This document shows, piece after piece, positions 40,200 through 48,621 of a stretch of DNA of 64,000 bases. Positions within the stretch are counted from its first letter, which is position 1; every line of letters begins with the position of its first letter. Below the pieces are notes generated by a model. It was not told the origin of the DNA and did not search any database. It saw only the letters and a list, made by a program, of their open reading frames with translations. The position numbers were made by a program, and so were the translations under genes. The DNA is from Lysobacterales bacterium (GTDB lineage: Bacteria > Pseudomonadota > Gammaproteobacteria > Xanthomonadales > SZUA-5): contig JALHMG010000014.1 in NCBI GenBank assembly GCA_022844135.1, positions 39,750 to 103,749 on the forward strand. Direction: 5' to 3'.

Positions 40200-40230
40200 A
40201 GTGAGGGCGATGTGAGCGATTTCAAGCCCC
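40200..40230 (-). promoter_or_regulatory. Sigma-32-type heat-shock promoter for grpE-dnaK
   Basis: On the minus strand the sequence GGGGCTTGAAA (40220-40230) matches the heat-shock -35 consensus CTTGAAA. CCCTCACT (40200-40207) is a partial match to the CCCCATNT -10, with 13 bases between. It ends about 32 bases before the grpE ATG. Confidence 0.55.
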
Positions 40231-40438
40231 GGTAGCGATTGACGTGGAGAGAACCGACCGGCGCCTGGGCGAATACGAAGCCAGGATCGCCGAACGATGC
40301 AGCCAGAGCGCCCGGCCGACCGCCAGCGACCGAAAAATGGCGCCGGGGACTGAATCGCAAGCCGTTTCTTGCACCACGCCCTTTCTTGGTCGGCCAGACA
40401 ATCGCATCATCGACAGTCCCTACACGATTGCCATCTTC

Positions 40439-41467
40439 ATGCCGACCGACGCCGCACTGCCACTACCTTCGAGCGCCACGCGCGATAAGCTGCGCGGGCC
40501 GGTGGTCAATTGCGTAGCTTACAACCGCTCGGGTCGGCGCATCAGCGACATCACCATCGATGCGATCAGCGATGTGCTCAAGGAACCCGATACATTCATC
40601 TGGTTGGGTCTGCATGAGCCGGACGAATCGTTGTTGCTGAAAATCCAGGAAGAGTTCGATCTGCATGAACTTGCGATCGAAGACGCGCAGCACGCGCACC
40701 AGCGGCCGAAGATCGAGGTCTACGACGACACGCTGTTCGTTGTGGTACACACCGCTCAATTCGTTTGTGGCAAGGTAGAGTTCGGCGAGACGCACATCTT
40801 CCTCGGCAAACGCTTCCTGATTACTGTGCGGCACGGTGCTTCTCTCAGCTATGCGCGCGCCCGAGCGCTTTGCGAGCAAACCCCGGAAATGCTGGCTTTG
40901 GGCCCGAGCTTCGGGCTGTACGCCATACTCGACTTCATCGTCGATAACTATTTTCCGATCGTGTCGAGTTTCGAGGCCGAACTGAAAGAGCTGGAGCTGC
41001 GCATCTTCAATGAGAAGTTCGATCGCGACACCATCGAGAGGTTGTACTATCTGAAGCGGGAATTGGTGACGCTGCGCCTGGCGGTGACGCCGATGCACGA
41101 CATCCTGAATCAACTCAAGCGTTTCTTTCCTGGGCTCATCCACGAAGACGTGCGGGTTTACTTTCGCGACGTCTTCGACCACGCCGTGCGCATGAGCGAA
41201 GCCACCAGCACGCTCGGGGAAATGATCTCCGCCGCTCTGCAGGTGAATCTGGCGATGGTTTCCGTAGGACAGAACGAAGTCACCAAGCGGTTGGCCGGTT
41301 GGGCCGCAATCCTGGCAATCCCGACCACGGTCGGTGCGGTGTATGGAATGAACTTCGAACACATGCCCGAGCTCAAATGGCAGTATGGTTACTTCACTGT
41401 CGTCGGCATCACCATCCTCGCTTGCAGCAGTCTTTACTGGCGTTTGAAAAAGGCCGGCTGGTTGTAA
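40439..41467 (+). CDS. corA: CorA-family magnesium/cobalt transporter
   Basis: 342 residues from ATG 40439; the frame is open to 40244 but the upstream codons look non-coding. The N-terminal cytoplasmic domain starts VNCVAYNRSGRRI and includes WLGLHEPDE. A long helical stalk leads to two C-terminal transmembrane helices (about 285-303 and 317-335), with the invariant YGMNFEHMPE signature at the end of the first, which forms the pore entrance. It assembles as a pentamer in the inner membrane for Mg2+ uptake. It is divergent from grpE with a 270-bp spacer that holds the grpE heat-shock promoter; no clear promoter or ribosome-binding site for corA was seen, so the exact start is uncertain. Confidence 0.93.
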   Translation: MPTDAALPLPSSATRDKLRGPVVNCVAYNRSGRRISDITIDAISDVLKEPDTFIWLGLHEPDESLLLKIQEEFDLHELAIEDAQHAHQRPKIEVYDDTLFVVVHTAQFVCGKVEFGETHIFLGKRFLITVRHGASLSYARARALCEQTPEMLALGPSFGLYAILDFIVDNYFPIVSSFEAELKELELRIFNEKFDRDTIERLYYLKRELVTLRLAVTPMHDILNQLKRFFPGLIHEDVRVYFRDVFDHAVRMSEATSTLGEMISAALQVNLAMVSVGQNEVTKRLAGWAAILAIPTTVGAVYGMNFEHMPELKWQYGYFTVVGITILACSSLYWRLKKAGWL

Positions 41468-41491
41468 GCCGTCTTCTCCTGAGATCTGATC

Positions 41492-42616
41492 GTGCCGCAA
41501 ACCCTCTGGCTTCGAGCCGCCCCTCATCGACCGCTGGAATGGCTGCTACGCGATGCGCTGGGGCGCACGCTTGCGGGCCCGGATACGCTGCGCGCCGGGG
41601 CCGTGTTGCCGAGCGCAGACCTGCGTGTTGTCGTTTGGTGCGACCCCAGCCTCATGCTGCGCCGCGTGGCTCTGCCGAAATCCGGTTTGTCCAAATGGCG
41701 CCAAGGTTTGACGTATCTCGCTGAAGACTGGATCGCTGGCGATGTGTCGCAGGTACATGTCGCCGCGCCGCAGCGGCTTGTCGGACGCGAAACTTTCCTA
41801 GCCGTGGCCGAACGGGAGCGGCTCCGGGAACTCATCGCGGAGCTACAGGCCTTTGGCATTGATGCCGACAAGATCATTCCGGAACCGGCGCTGCTCGGAC
41901 CTGCGCGCAGCGCCGACGTGATTATCGATGGCGATTTTGCGAGTTTTTGCGGGGCCGATAACGGCGGATGTACCGAACCTGAGATGCTGTCGATACTGGT
42001 CGACGAATCGGCTCGCATATTGATCGGTCGGGCGTCGGGCGAACACCGCGGAGATCATGTCGACTCCGCGTTGCGCTGGGCATCACTGCAACCGATAGAC
42101 GATACCCACATCAACCTGCGCAGCGGCGAGTTTGCCGCGCCGCGCACACAGCAGCGCACGCCCTATCGCCCAGCCCTGATTGCCGTCGCTGCTGCGCTGG
42201 TGGTGCACACCGGGGCGGTGGCATTGGAGTGGTATCGAGCACAGCGCGATGTCGCTGCCGCCGAAGCTCGCACTGAAGCTGCGTTTCGCGACGCGTTCGG
42301 TAGCGAGTTGCGAATGGTCAATGCGGCATTCCAATTGCAGCAGGCGGCAAGCATTGGCGCGAACCGCACCGGCGGCGGCGCCTTGCCTCTCCTGCAACGT
42401 ATCGCTCCGCTGCTGGCGAGCGACAGCCGCCTGGTTCTGGTGGGTTTTGAGTATCGCGATGGCATGATGGAGGTGGCGGTGCGTGCGCCCGATGCCTCGC
42501 GCTTCGATGGCTTTCGCGAACAACTGGCGGCCAGCGGTCTCAAAATCGAAATTGCCAACACCCAATACGATGCCAATGAGTTCACCGGACGACTGCGCAT
42601 TCGAGGTGCCGGATGA
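41492..42616 (+). CDS. gspL: Type II secretion system protein GspL
   Basis: 374 residues, start GTG 41492. The N-terminal ~225 residues have the actin-like cytoplasmic fold of GspL (VVVWCDPSLMLRRVALPK, WIAGDVSQVHV). One transmembrane helix lies at ~228-248 (ALIAVAAALVVHTGAVAL), followed by a ferredoxin-like periplasmic domain (SRLVLVGFEYRDGMMEVAVRAPD). GspL links the ATPase GspE to the inner-membrane platform. It is followed by gspM (4-bp overlap) and gspN. gspC-K are not in the window. Confidence 0.9.
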   Translation: MPQTLWLRAAPHRPLEWLLRDALGRTLAGPDTLRAGAVLPSADLRVVVWCDPSLMLRRVALPKSGLSKWRQGLTYLAEDWIAGDVSQVHVAAPQRLVGRETFLAVAERERLRELIAELQAFGIDADKIIPEPALLGPARSADVIIDGDFASFCGADNGGCTEPEMLSILVDESARILIGRASGEHRGDHVDSALRWASLQPIDDTHINLRSGEFAAPRTQQRTPYRPALIAVAAALVVHTGAVALEWYRAQRDVAAAEARTEAAFRDAFGSELRMVNAAFQLQQAASIGANRTGGGALPLLQRIAPLLASDSRLVLVGFEYRDGMMEVAVRAPDASRFDGFREQLAASGLKIEIANTQYDANEFTGRLRIRGAG

Positions 42617-43092
42617 AGGCTTGGTGGACTGGGCTCGCAGATCGCGAACGGAAGTTGGTGCTGGTTGCGGCGGTGGCGTTTGGGCTGCTGCTTTGGTGGC
42701 TGCTGCTACTGCGTCCACTCGGAGCCGCTCGCGCCTCCGCAGTTGAGCGATTGCCACTGGCTTTGCAGGAAGCAGCGGCGTCTGAGGCCGCTGCGATGAC
42801 CATCAAGGCCCGCGGATCCGCAGCGCCCGCGCCTCGCGTCGGTCGGTCGTTGCTGGCACTGGCCGATGCGTCGGCGCGCGAAGCGGGCCTGAGCGCGTCG
42901 CTGGACCGCGTCGAGCCGTTAGGCGAGTTTGAAGTGCGTGTCTGGCTAAAGGACGCCGATTTCGATGCGCTCGCCACTTGGGCCGAACGTTTGGCGAACA
43001 GCGAAGGCGTGACCATCAGCGAGTGGTCGGTCGATCGATCGCTGGCGCCGGGTGTGGTCAACGCTCGCCTGACATTGAAGGACGAACCATGA
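42613..43092 (+). CDS. gspM: Type II secretion system protein GspM
   Basis: 159 residues. Short cytoplasmic N-terminus with ADRERK, a transmembrane helix at ~17-36 (LVLVAAVAFGLLLWWLLLL) and a periplasmic ferredoxin-like domain (VEPLGEFEVRVWLKDADFDALATW). GspM forms a complex with GspL in the inner-membrane platform. Overlaps of 4 bp on both sides tie it to gspL and gspN. Confidence 0.88.
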   Translation: MKAWWTGLADRERKLVLVAAVAFGLLLWWLLLLRPLGAARASAVERLPLALQEAAASEAAAMTIKARGSAAPAPRVGRSLLALADASAREAGLSASLDRVEPLGEFEVRVWLKDADFDALATWAERLANSEGVTISEWSVDRSLAPGVVNARLTLKDEP

Positions 43093-43853
43093 AGCGCTGG
43101 ATCGGTTGGGCGCTCGTCGCGCTCCTGGCGCTCGGCATAGGGCTCATCGCAACGCTGCCGGCTGCCGTGGCGTGGCGACACATCGCTGCGCACGTTCCCG
43201 ACTTGACGCTTGACGCGCCCTCAGGAAGCGTCTGGAACGGTCGCGCCTCCGGGGCGAAATTGCGCGGAGCTGCCCTGGGCGCGTTGTCCTGGCAGCTGTC
43301 GCCATGGAGTTTGCTGTCGACGCCTACAGCGCAGTTGACGCTTGCGGGCGGCTCCGTCGATTTCGTCGGTACAGCGCGTTTTGCCAACAGTGAAATCGAG
43401 TTGAGCGACGTGACGGCGAGTACTGATGCGGAATGGCTGGCTCCCGCACTGGCAATACCGGAGCTGACACCGGAAGGCACGGTCGATATTGCTCTCAAGC
43501 GTTTGGCGATCAGTTCGGCGGGCATACCGACCGCCATCGTAGGCACCGCAACGTGGCGTAACGCCGCCGTCAATGGACGCGTTCGCGCAGAGCTTGGCGT
43601 CATTGAACTTTCGGCGCGTAGCAGCGGCGATGCGATCGTCGTGACCGCACGCGACGATGGCCGCGGGGCGCTCATCGTCAACGGTGCTTTCGAAATTCGC
43701 GGTGCAGCTTACAACGGGCGAATTGCGCTGACACCACGCAGCAGCGACGAGGCGCTGATCGCGGCGCTGCAGTGGATTGGCGCACCGCAGCCCGATGGCA
43801 GCCGCCTGCTGCTCGTCGAGGGCCAGATCCACCCTACGGAAGTAAATTTGTGA
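43089..43853 (+). CDS. gspN: Type II secretion system protein GspN
   Basis: 254 residues from ATG 43089 (ATGA overlap with gspM). N-terminal signal anchor (~5-24, IGWALVALLALGIGLIATLP) followed by a periplasmic beta-rich domain with the GspN pattern: DAPSGSVWNGRASG and ALGALSWQLSPWSLL. GspN is an accessory component present in some type II secretion systems only. It overlaps the next gene by GTGA, so secretion and metabolic genes here are translationally linked. Confidence 0.86.
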   Translation: MKRWIGWALVALLALGIGLIATLPAAVAWRHIAAHVPDLTLDAPSGSVWNGRASGAKLRGAALGALSWQLSPWSLLSTPTAQLTLAGGSVDFVGTARFANSEIELSDVTASTDAEWLAPALAIPELTPEGTVDIALKRLAISSAGIPTAIVGTATWRNAAVNGRVRAELGVIELSARSSGDAIVVTARDDGRGALIVNGAFEIRGAAYNGRIALTPRSSDEALIAALQWIGAPQPDGSRLLLVEGQIHPTEVNL

Positions 43854-44647
43854 ACTGGGACAAGCTGCTGGAACGTGCGCTGCCGGTCGCACAATCGGCG
43901 GCGCTGGCCGCTGGCGCGGTCATCGATCGCTATTACCGGCAAACTGATATTGGGCTGCGCATTAAGAACGACCGCACGCCGGTCACCCGCGCCGATGAGG
44001 AGTCGGAGGCAGCGATTCGCAAGACGCTGACCCGTGCCTTTCCCGAGCACGCCATCTTCGGCGAAGAAGGTGGCCATAGCGGATCGAGCGAGTTCCTGTG
44101 GCTGGTCGATCCAATCGATGGCACCAAAGCCTTCGTGCGCGGCTATCCAGTGTTTTCGACGCAAATCGCACTCATGGTGCACGGCGAGTTGTGCCTGGGC
44201 GTCAGCTACGCGAGCGCGTTTGGGCAAATGGCATGGGCCACGCGAGGCGGCGGCGCTTTTCTGAACGGCGCGCGCTGCCGAATGCCGATTTGCGCGGATT
44301 GGTCTCAGGTGGCGTTATCGACCGGCAACCTCAAATCGTTGGCGCAAGACCCGGTACGATGGTCGCGACTGGGCGCGTTGCAGGCCACCGCCAACCGTAC
44401 CCGCGGTTACGGCGACTTCTATCACTATCACCTGCTCGCCACCGGCGGCGTCGACTGCGTCATCGAGAGCGATGTGAACATTCTTGATATCGCTGCTCTG
44501 GCGGTGATCGTCCGGGAGGCGGGCGGCGTGTTTACCGATCTCGATGGCGCGCAGCTTACGCTCGACACCCGCAGCGTGTTGGCCGCCGGATTGCCCGCAC
44601 ATCAACATGCACTGGGTACGCTGCGCGGCCTAGACTCGCGGATATGA
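43850..44647 (+). CDS. Inositol-monophosphatase-family phosphatase (histidinol-phosphatase-like)
   Basis: 265 residues from GTG 43850, which overlaps the gspN stop; a longer frame runs back into gspN. Metal-binding motifs of the lithium-sensitive phosphatase superfamily are complete: EE in IFGEEGG, WLVDPIDGTKAF, and D in NILDIAALAVIV. Members hydrolyse inositol phosphate, histidinol phosphate or PAP. The pattern is closest to HisN-type histidinol phosphatases (TPVTRADEESE, HATE absent), but the substrate is inferred. A second family member, cysQ, is two genes downstream. Confidence 0.85.
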   Translation: MNWDKLLERALPVAQSAALAAGAVIDRYYRQTDIGLRIKNDRTPVTRADEESEAAIRKTLTRAFPEHAIFGEEGGHSGSSEFLWLVDPIDGTKAFVRGYPVFSTQIALMVHGELCLGVSYASAFGQMAWATRGGGAFLNGARCRMPICADWSQVALSTGNLKSLAQDPVRWSRLGALQATANRTRGYGDFYHYHLLATGGVDCVIESDVNILDIAALAVIVREAGGVFTDLDGAQLTLDTRSVLAAGLPAHQHALGTLRGLDSRI

Positions 44648-45192
44648 GAGAGCTGCCAAAAATACTTGCGACGCGTCTGGTGACGCCGCGCTATCAAATC
44701 GAACAGATGGACCTTGAGTTCAGCAACGGTGCGCATCGAACTTACGAGCGCATCCATGGCTCGGGGCGCGAAGTCGTAGTCATCGTACCGATGCTCGATG
44801 CTCATACCGTGCTGCTGAGCCTGGAGTATTCGGCAGGGCTGCATCGTTACGAGCTGGGCTTGCCGAGTGGCCGCATCGACCGCGGCGAGACCGTGCTTGA
44901 AGGCGCAAATCGCGAACTCAAAGAGGAGATCGGCTTCGGCGCGCGCGACTTGCGCGTGCTGAAGCGATTGTCCATGGCGCCGACGTTCATGAGCCATACC
45001 TCGCATCTGGTGCTGGCGCGGGACTTGTTTGAGGAGCGCCTGGAGGGCGACGAGCCTGAAGAGCTTCAGGTCCAGCCATTCCCGATCGACGACCTCGAGC
45101 GCCTGCTCGACCTCGAAAACTTCAGCGCGTCGCGCTCCATCGCGGCCCTGTTCCTGGCGCGCGAATGGCTGCGGCGCGAGGCGCAATCGTGA
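44644..45192 (+). CDS. nudE: ADP-ribose/ADP-compound Nudix hydrolase NudE
   Basis: 182 residues. Nudix box GRIDRGETVLEGANRELKEE with the REL/EE catalytic Glu residues matches G-x5-E-x7-REUxEExGU. The flanking region fits NudE: VVIVPMLDAHTVLLSLEYSAG and SMAPTFMSHTSHLVLARDL. The enzyme hydrolyses ADP-ribose, NADH and Ap3A-type compounds. Overlaps of 4 bp with the IMPase upstream (ATGA) and cysQ downstream (GTGA) place it mid-operon. The nudE-cysQ order is widely conserved in gammaproteobacteria. Confidence 0.92.
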   Translation: MRELPKILATRLVTPRYQIEQMDLEFSNGAHRTYERIHGSGREVVVIVPMLDAHTVLLSLEYSAGLHRYELGLPSGRIDRGETVLEGANRELKEEIGFGARDLRVLKRLSMAPTFMSHTSHLVLARDLFEERLEGDEPEELQVQPFPIDDLERLLDLENFSASRSIAALFLAREWLRREAQS

Positions 45193-46019
45193 GCCGCTAT
45201 TCGGTGAATGATCTGGAGCAGATTCTGGGGGCCGCGCAAAGCGTTGCAGCTCGCGCCGCACAGGAAATCATGGCCGTCTACGCCGGCCGTTTTGAGGTTA
45301 CCGACAAGGCGGACTCGACACCGGTCACGGCCGCCGATCTGGCCTCGCACCGATGCCTGGAAAGCGGCTTGGATGGGCTCGATCCGAGGGCACTGGTGCT
45401 CAGCGAGGAAGGCGCGTCGGAACGATTTGCGCGTCGCCGCGACGCTCGGCAAATCTGGCTGGTCGATCCGCTCGATGGCACACGCGAGTTCGTTAAACGT
45501 AATGGCGAGTTCTGTATCAATATCGCCCTGATCGACGACGGCGAGGTTGTGCTTGGACTGCTCTGGCATCCGCCCTCTGGCCGATCTTGGGGCGCCGTGC
45601 GAGGTGGCGGTGCGTGGACCGAACACGACGGCCAGCGCTGCCCGATCGCAGTATCCGCCAGCGCCGTGCCGCCCCGTGCCGCCGCAAGCCGTTCCCACGG
45701 CAATGCGGCCGTTGAGGCGTATATGCAGGCGCTCGGCGATGTGAGGCGCATACCGCAAGGCAGCGCGATCAAGTTCGCGCGCGTGGCGAGTGGCGAATTC
45801 GACATTTATGCGCGCCTGGCATCGCGATGCTCGGAATGGGACGTCGCCGCTGGACAATGCATTGTCGAAGTCGCCGGTGGCGTGGTTGCCGACGAACGCG
45901 GCCAGCGCTGGCGCTACAACCAGCGCGACACCCTGATCGTGCAGAATTTTCTGTGCTTCGGCGATGCGTCGCGCAACTGGCACGAGGCGCTGCATGGCAT
46001 CGACTTACAGCCTAAATGA
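45189..46019 (+). CDS. cysQ: 3'(2'),5'-bisphosphate nucleotidase CysQ
   Basis: 276 residues from GTG 45189, overlapping the nudE stop. Motifs of the superfamily: EE in LSEEGASE, WLVDPLDGTREF and the C-terminal CSEWDVAAGQCIVEVAGG, as in CysQ. It dephosphorylates PAP to AMP, removing the by-product of PAPS-dependent sulfate reduction. Its last 26 bases overlap mazG in another frame. Confidence 0.93.
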   Translation: MSRYSVNDLEQILGAAQSVAARAAQEIMAVYAGRFEVTDKADSTPVTAADLASHRCLESGLDGLDPRALVLSEEGASERFARRRDARQIWLVDPLDGTREFVKRNGEFCINIALIDDGEVVLGLLWHPPSGRSWGAVRGGGAWTEHDGQRCPIAVSASAVPPRAAASRSHGNAAVEAYMQALGDVRRIPQGSAIKFARVASGEFDIYARLASRCSEWDVAAGQCIVEVAGGVVADERGQRWRYNQRDTLIVQNFLCFGDASRNWHEALHGIDLQPK

Positions 46020-46794
46020 CTTATTACAAATCATGGCACGTTTGCGCGATCCGGAGCGCGGCTGCCCGTGGGACGTGAAGCAAAGCTTCGCGACGATCGC
46101 CCCGTACACGATCGAAGAGGCCTACGAAGTAGCCGATGCGATCGATCGGGGAAGTCTTGGCGATCTGCGCGATGAACTCGGCGATCTGTTGCTTCAGGTG
46201 GTGTTTCACGCACAGATGGCCCGCGAACAAGGCGCCTTCGATTTCGGCGACGTGGTTCAGTCGATATCGGAGAAAATGGTTCGACGCCATCCGCATGTGT
46301 TCGGCAATGCCAGCATTGCCGATGCCGAAGCGCAGACGCGCGCCTGGGAGGCCATGAAACGCGCCGAGCGCGTTGGCGATGACGACAGCGCCCTGGCCGG
46401 CATTTCGCGCGGGATGCCCGAGTGGCAACGCGCAACCAAACTGCAGAACCGCGCCGCGGCGCAGGGATTCGACTGGCCGAATGCCGGTTCTGTGATCGCG
46501 AAACTGCGGGAGGAGTTGGCGGAGCTCGAAGCCGAAATCGATGGCGGCTCCGGTGCCGAAAAACTGACGGATGAACTGGGCGATGTGTTGTTTGTTGCCT
46601 GCAATCTGGCGCGCAAACTGCAGATCGACGTTTCAACCGCGTTGCGCGCCACCAATACCAAGTTCGAGCGACGTTTTCGGCGCATGGAAGCCTTGGCGCG
46701 CGCGAACGGTCTCGTGTTCGCAGACTTGGATCTGGCGGCGCAGGAAGCGCTCTGGTCGCAGGCGCGCCTGGCCGATCACGCTGGCGAGCTTTAG
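45994..46794 (+). CDS. mazG: Nucleoside triphosphate pyrophosphohydrolase MazG
   Basis: 266 residues from ATG 45994; the frame opens further upstream inside cysQ. Two MazG repeats: DPERGCPWDVKQ with EEAYEVADAI and DELGDLLLQVVFHA, then EELAELEAEI and DELGDVLFVACNL. The fixed EExxE / DxxGD acidic clusters bind Mg2+. It hydrolyses all NTPs and can influence ppGpp-related stress responses. The 26-bp overlap with cysQ suggests coupled translation. It ends the nested run gspL-mazG. Confidence 0.93.
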   Translation: MASTYSLNDLLQIMARLRDPERGCPWDVKQSFATIAPYTIEEAYEVADAIDRGSLGDLRDELGDLLLQVVFHAQMAREQGAFDFGDVVQSISEKMVRRHPHVFGNASIADAEAQTRAWEAMKRAERVGDDDSALAGISRGMPEWQRATKLQNRAAAQGFDWPNAGSVIAKLREELAELEAEIDGGSGAEKLTDELGDVLFVACNLARKLQIDVSTALRATNTKFERRFRRMEALARANGLVFADLDLAAQEALWSQARLADHAGEL

Positions 46795-46982
46795 CGCAGA
46801 CTGCACCGCGCTCGCTCTTGGTCCCAGTCCGGCGCCTGTGCAATCCGATGTGTTCGAAGGACCACATAAAGCCTGGAAAAATGCGAACCAGCAGGCGCCC
46901 TTTGGATCGCGCCTCATCGATACTTCGTGGGCGCCATTCGTTCGTGTGAGATGCTTTTGCTGTTGGGTCGGCTCAGGAGCTG

Positions 46983-47492
46983 GTGAACTTGGACATGACT
47001 GCGTATCTGCTGCTCGCCGCGCTGGCGATCGCTACCTTGGTGGTCGTTTACTTGTTGCTGCAATTGCTGGGCCTGAAGCGCCGTCAAGAAGCGCTGCGAC
47101 GCATCATGGACAGCGCCGACGAACTCGAACGCGAGCTGCACGCCTGCCGCGAGCGCGGCGAAGCCATGCAGCGCTGGGTCTCGACCTTGCCCAGCTCGCT
47201 CACACGCAATGCGCTGGCATCGCTCGATCTTGGTCCTCTGGTGCAAAAAGCGCTCAAAGATCTCTTGCAGCGGCGCCTCTGGCTGCGCGACCGCGGCGAC
47301 GACGCTCCACTTGCGCAACTCAAACAAGCCCACGCCGAACTCGAACGTTCGCGGCGTACGCTGGCCGAACAAATGCAGAAACTGGAGTCCGCTGGACAGG
47401 AGCTGTTGGAGGCTTCCAGCGAAACGCACCCGGTTTCGGCTCTGATGGCAGGCGCTTACGGTATCGGCCAGGATCGACCGACGCTACACTGA
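46983..47492 (+). CDS. Membrane-anchored coiled-coil protein, unknown function
   Basis: 169 residues from GTG 46983 (AGGAG three bases earlier; ATG 46995 is an alternative with a long spacer). One N-terminal transmembrane helix (~7-27, YLLLAALAIATLVVVYLLL) is followed by basic residues, a helical region and a second coiled coil (QAHAELERSRRTLAEQMQKLES). No conserved catalytic motif is visible. It is alone between mazG (188-bp gap) and moxR (199-bp gap); both gaps appear empty apart from a weak hairpin at 47502-47525 after its stop. Confidence 0.7.
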   Translation: MNLDMTAYLLLAALAIATLVVVYLLLQLLGLKRRQEALRRIMDSADELERELHACRERGEAMQRWVSTLPSSLTRNALASLDLGPLVQKALKDLLQRRLWLRDRGDDAPLAQLKQAHAELERSRRTLAEQMQKLESAGQELLEASSETHPVSALMAGAYGIGQDRPTLH

Positions 47493-47501
47493 TCTGGAAG
47501 A

Positions 47502-47525
47502 GTGGCCACCGATGGTACCGGCCAC
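47502..47525 (+). terminator. Weak hairpin after the coiled-coil gene
   Basis: GTGGCC pairs with GGCCAC around a 12-base loop that itself holds GGTACC, ten bases after the stop. No T-run follows. Only weak support as a terminator. Confidence 0.25.
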
Positions 47526-47691
47526 AAAGCCGAGTCACGAACAAGGAGTGCGCTTCTGCCTGGCGTTGCCTTCGTGCCTACGTGCTCGGGGTGAAACGCT
47601 TTGGAAACTGCAGCCACTCAACACAAGTGCTTGCCATCGCGTTCACGATTGCCTATTCACCATCTACCGATAGCCACTCGCGAGCAGTTGC

Positions 47692-48621
47692 ATGTCACTC
47701 ACTGAGGCCCTGAAACCGCTGCTCGCCGCGCGCGATCAGATCAATGAGATCGTCGTCGGCAAGAAGGCCGAAGTGCATCTGGCGCTGGTATCGGTTCTTG
47801 CTGGCGGACATTTGCTGTTGGAGGATTTGCCGGGCGTAGGCAAAACGACGTTGGCTCACGCGCTGTCGGCGTCTCTCGACCTGGACTTCGGTCGAGTACA
47901 GTTCACGAGCGATCTGTTGCCCGCTGATCTTGTCGGCGTATCGGTGTTCGATCCGAGCACGCGACGCTTCGACTTCCACCGCGGGCCGATCTTTACGCAA
48001 CTGCTGCTCGCGGACGAGATAAATCGCGGCACACCGAAGCTGCAATCGGCGCTGCTGGAGGCGATGGCCGAAGGCCAAGTCACCGTGGATGGCGTCAGTC
48101 ACGCGCTCCCGAAGCCGTTCATCGTCATCGCGACGCAAAACCCGATCGAACAGAGCGGCACTTTTGCCTTGCCCGAGTCGCAACTCGATCGTTTCTTGTT
48201 ATCGATGAGCCTTGGCTATCCGGATGCCGCCTCGGAAAAAGCCTTGCTCGGCGCACGCGAACGCCGCCAGGTTATTGCCGAGCTCAAGCCCAAGCTGTCT
48301 TCTGAGCAGCTACTGGCGCTGCGCCAGCAAGCCGATGGACTGCACGCCAGCGCCGCAGCGATCGAATACGCGTATGCGCTCATCAATAGCACACGCAGCG
48401 ACAAGCGCGTACGCATCGGCCTGTCGCCTCGCGCCGGCATCGGCCTGTTGCGTGCGGCCAAGGCGCATGCGCTGCTGGCCGCGCGCACGCATGTTCTGCC
48501 CGAGGATTTGCAGGCGGTGTTCGTTGCCGTTACCCGTCATCGCCTAGTGCTGGCCGCGGACGCCAGCGGCGATGGCGCGATCGTCTCCCGCGATTTGTTG
48601 GCGCACGTTCCGATCCCATGA
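47692..48621 (+). CDS. MoxR-family AAA+ ATPase
   Basis: 309 residues. Walker A LPGVGKTTLA, Walker B LLLADEINRGTPK, sensor 1 IATQNPIEQSGTF and the arginine-finger region LPESQLDRFLL. MoxR proteins act as chaperone-like ATPases in the assembly or metal loading of partner complexes. The stop overlaps the DUF58 start by ATGA; together with the transglutaminase gene this is the common moxR-DUF58-tgpA arrangement. No VWA-domain gene is included here. Confidence 0.9.
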   Translation: MSLTEALKPLLAARDQINEIVVGKKAEVHLALVSVLAGGHLLLEDLPGVGKTTLAHALSASLDLDFGRVQFTSDLLPADLVGVSVFDPSTRRFDFHRGPIFTQLLLADEINRGTPKLQSALLEAMAEGQVTVDGVSHALPKPFIVIATQNPIEQSGTFALPESQLDRFLLSMSLGYPDAASEKALLGARERRQVIAELKPKLSSEQLLALRQQADGLHASAAAIEYAYALINSTRSDKRVRIGLSPRAGIGLLRAAKAHALLAARTHVLPEDLQAVFVAVTRHRLVLAADASGDGAIVSRDLLAHVPIP

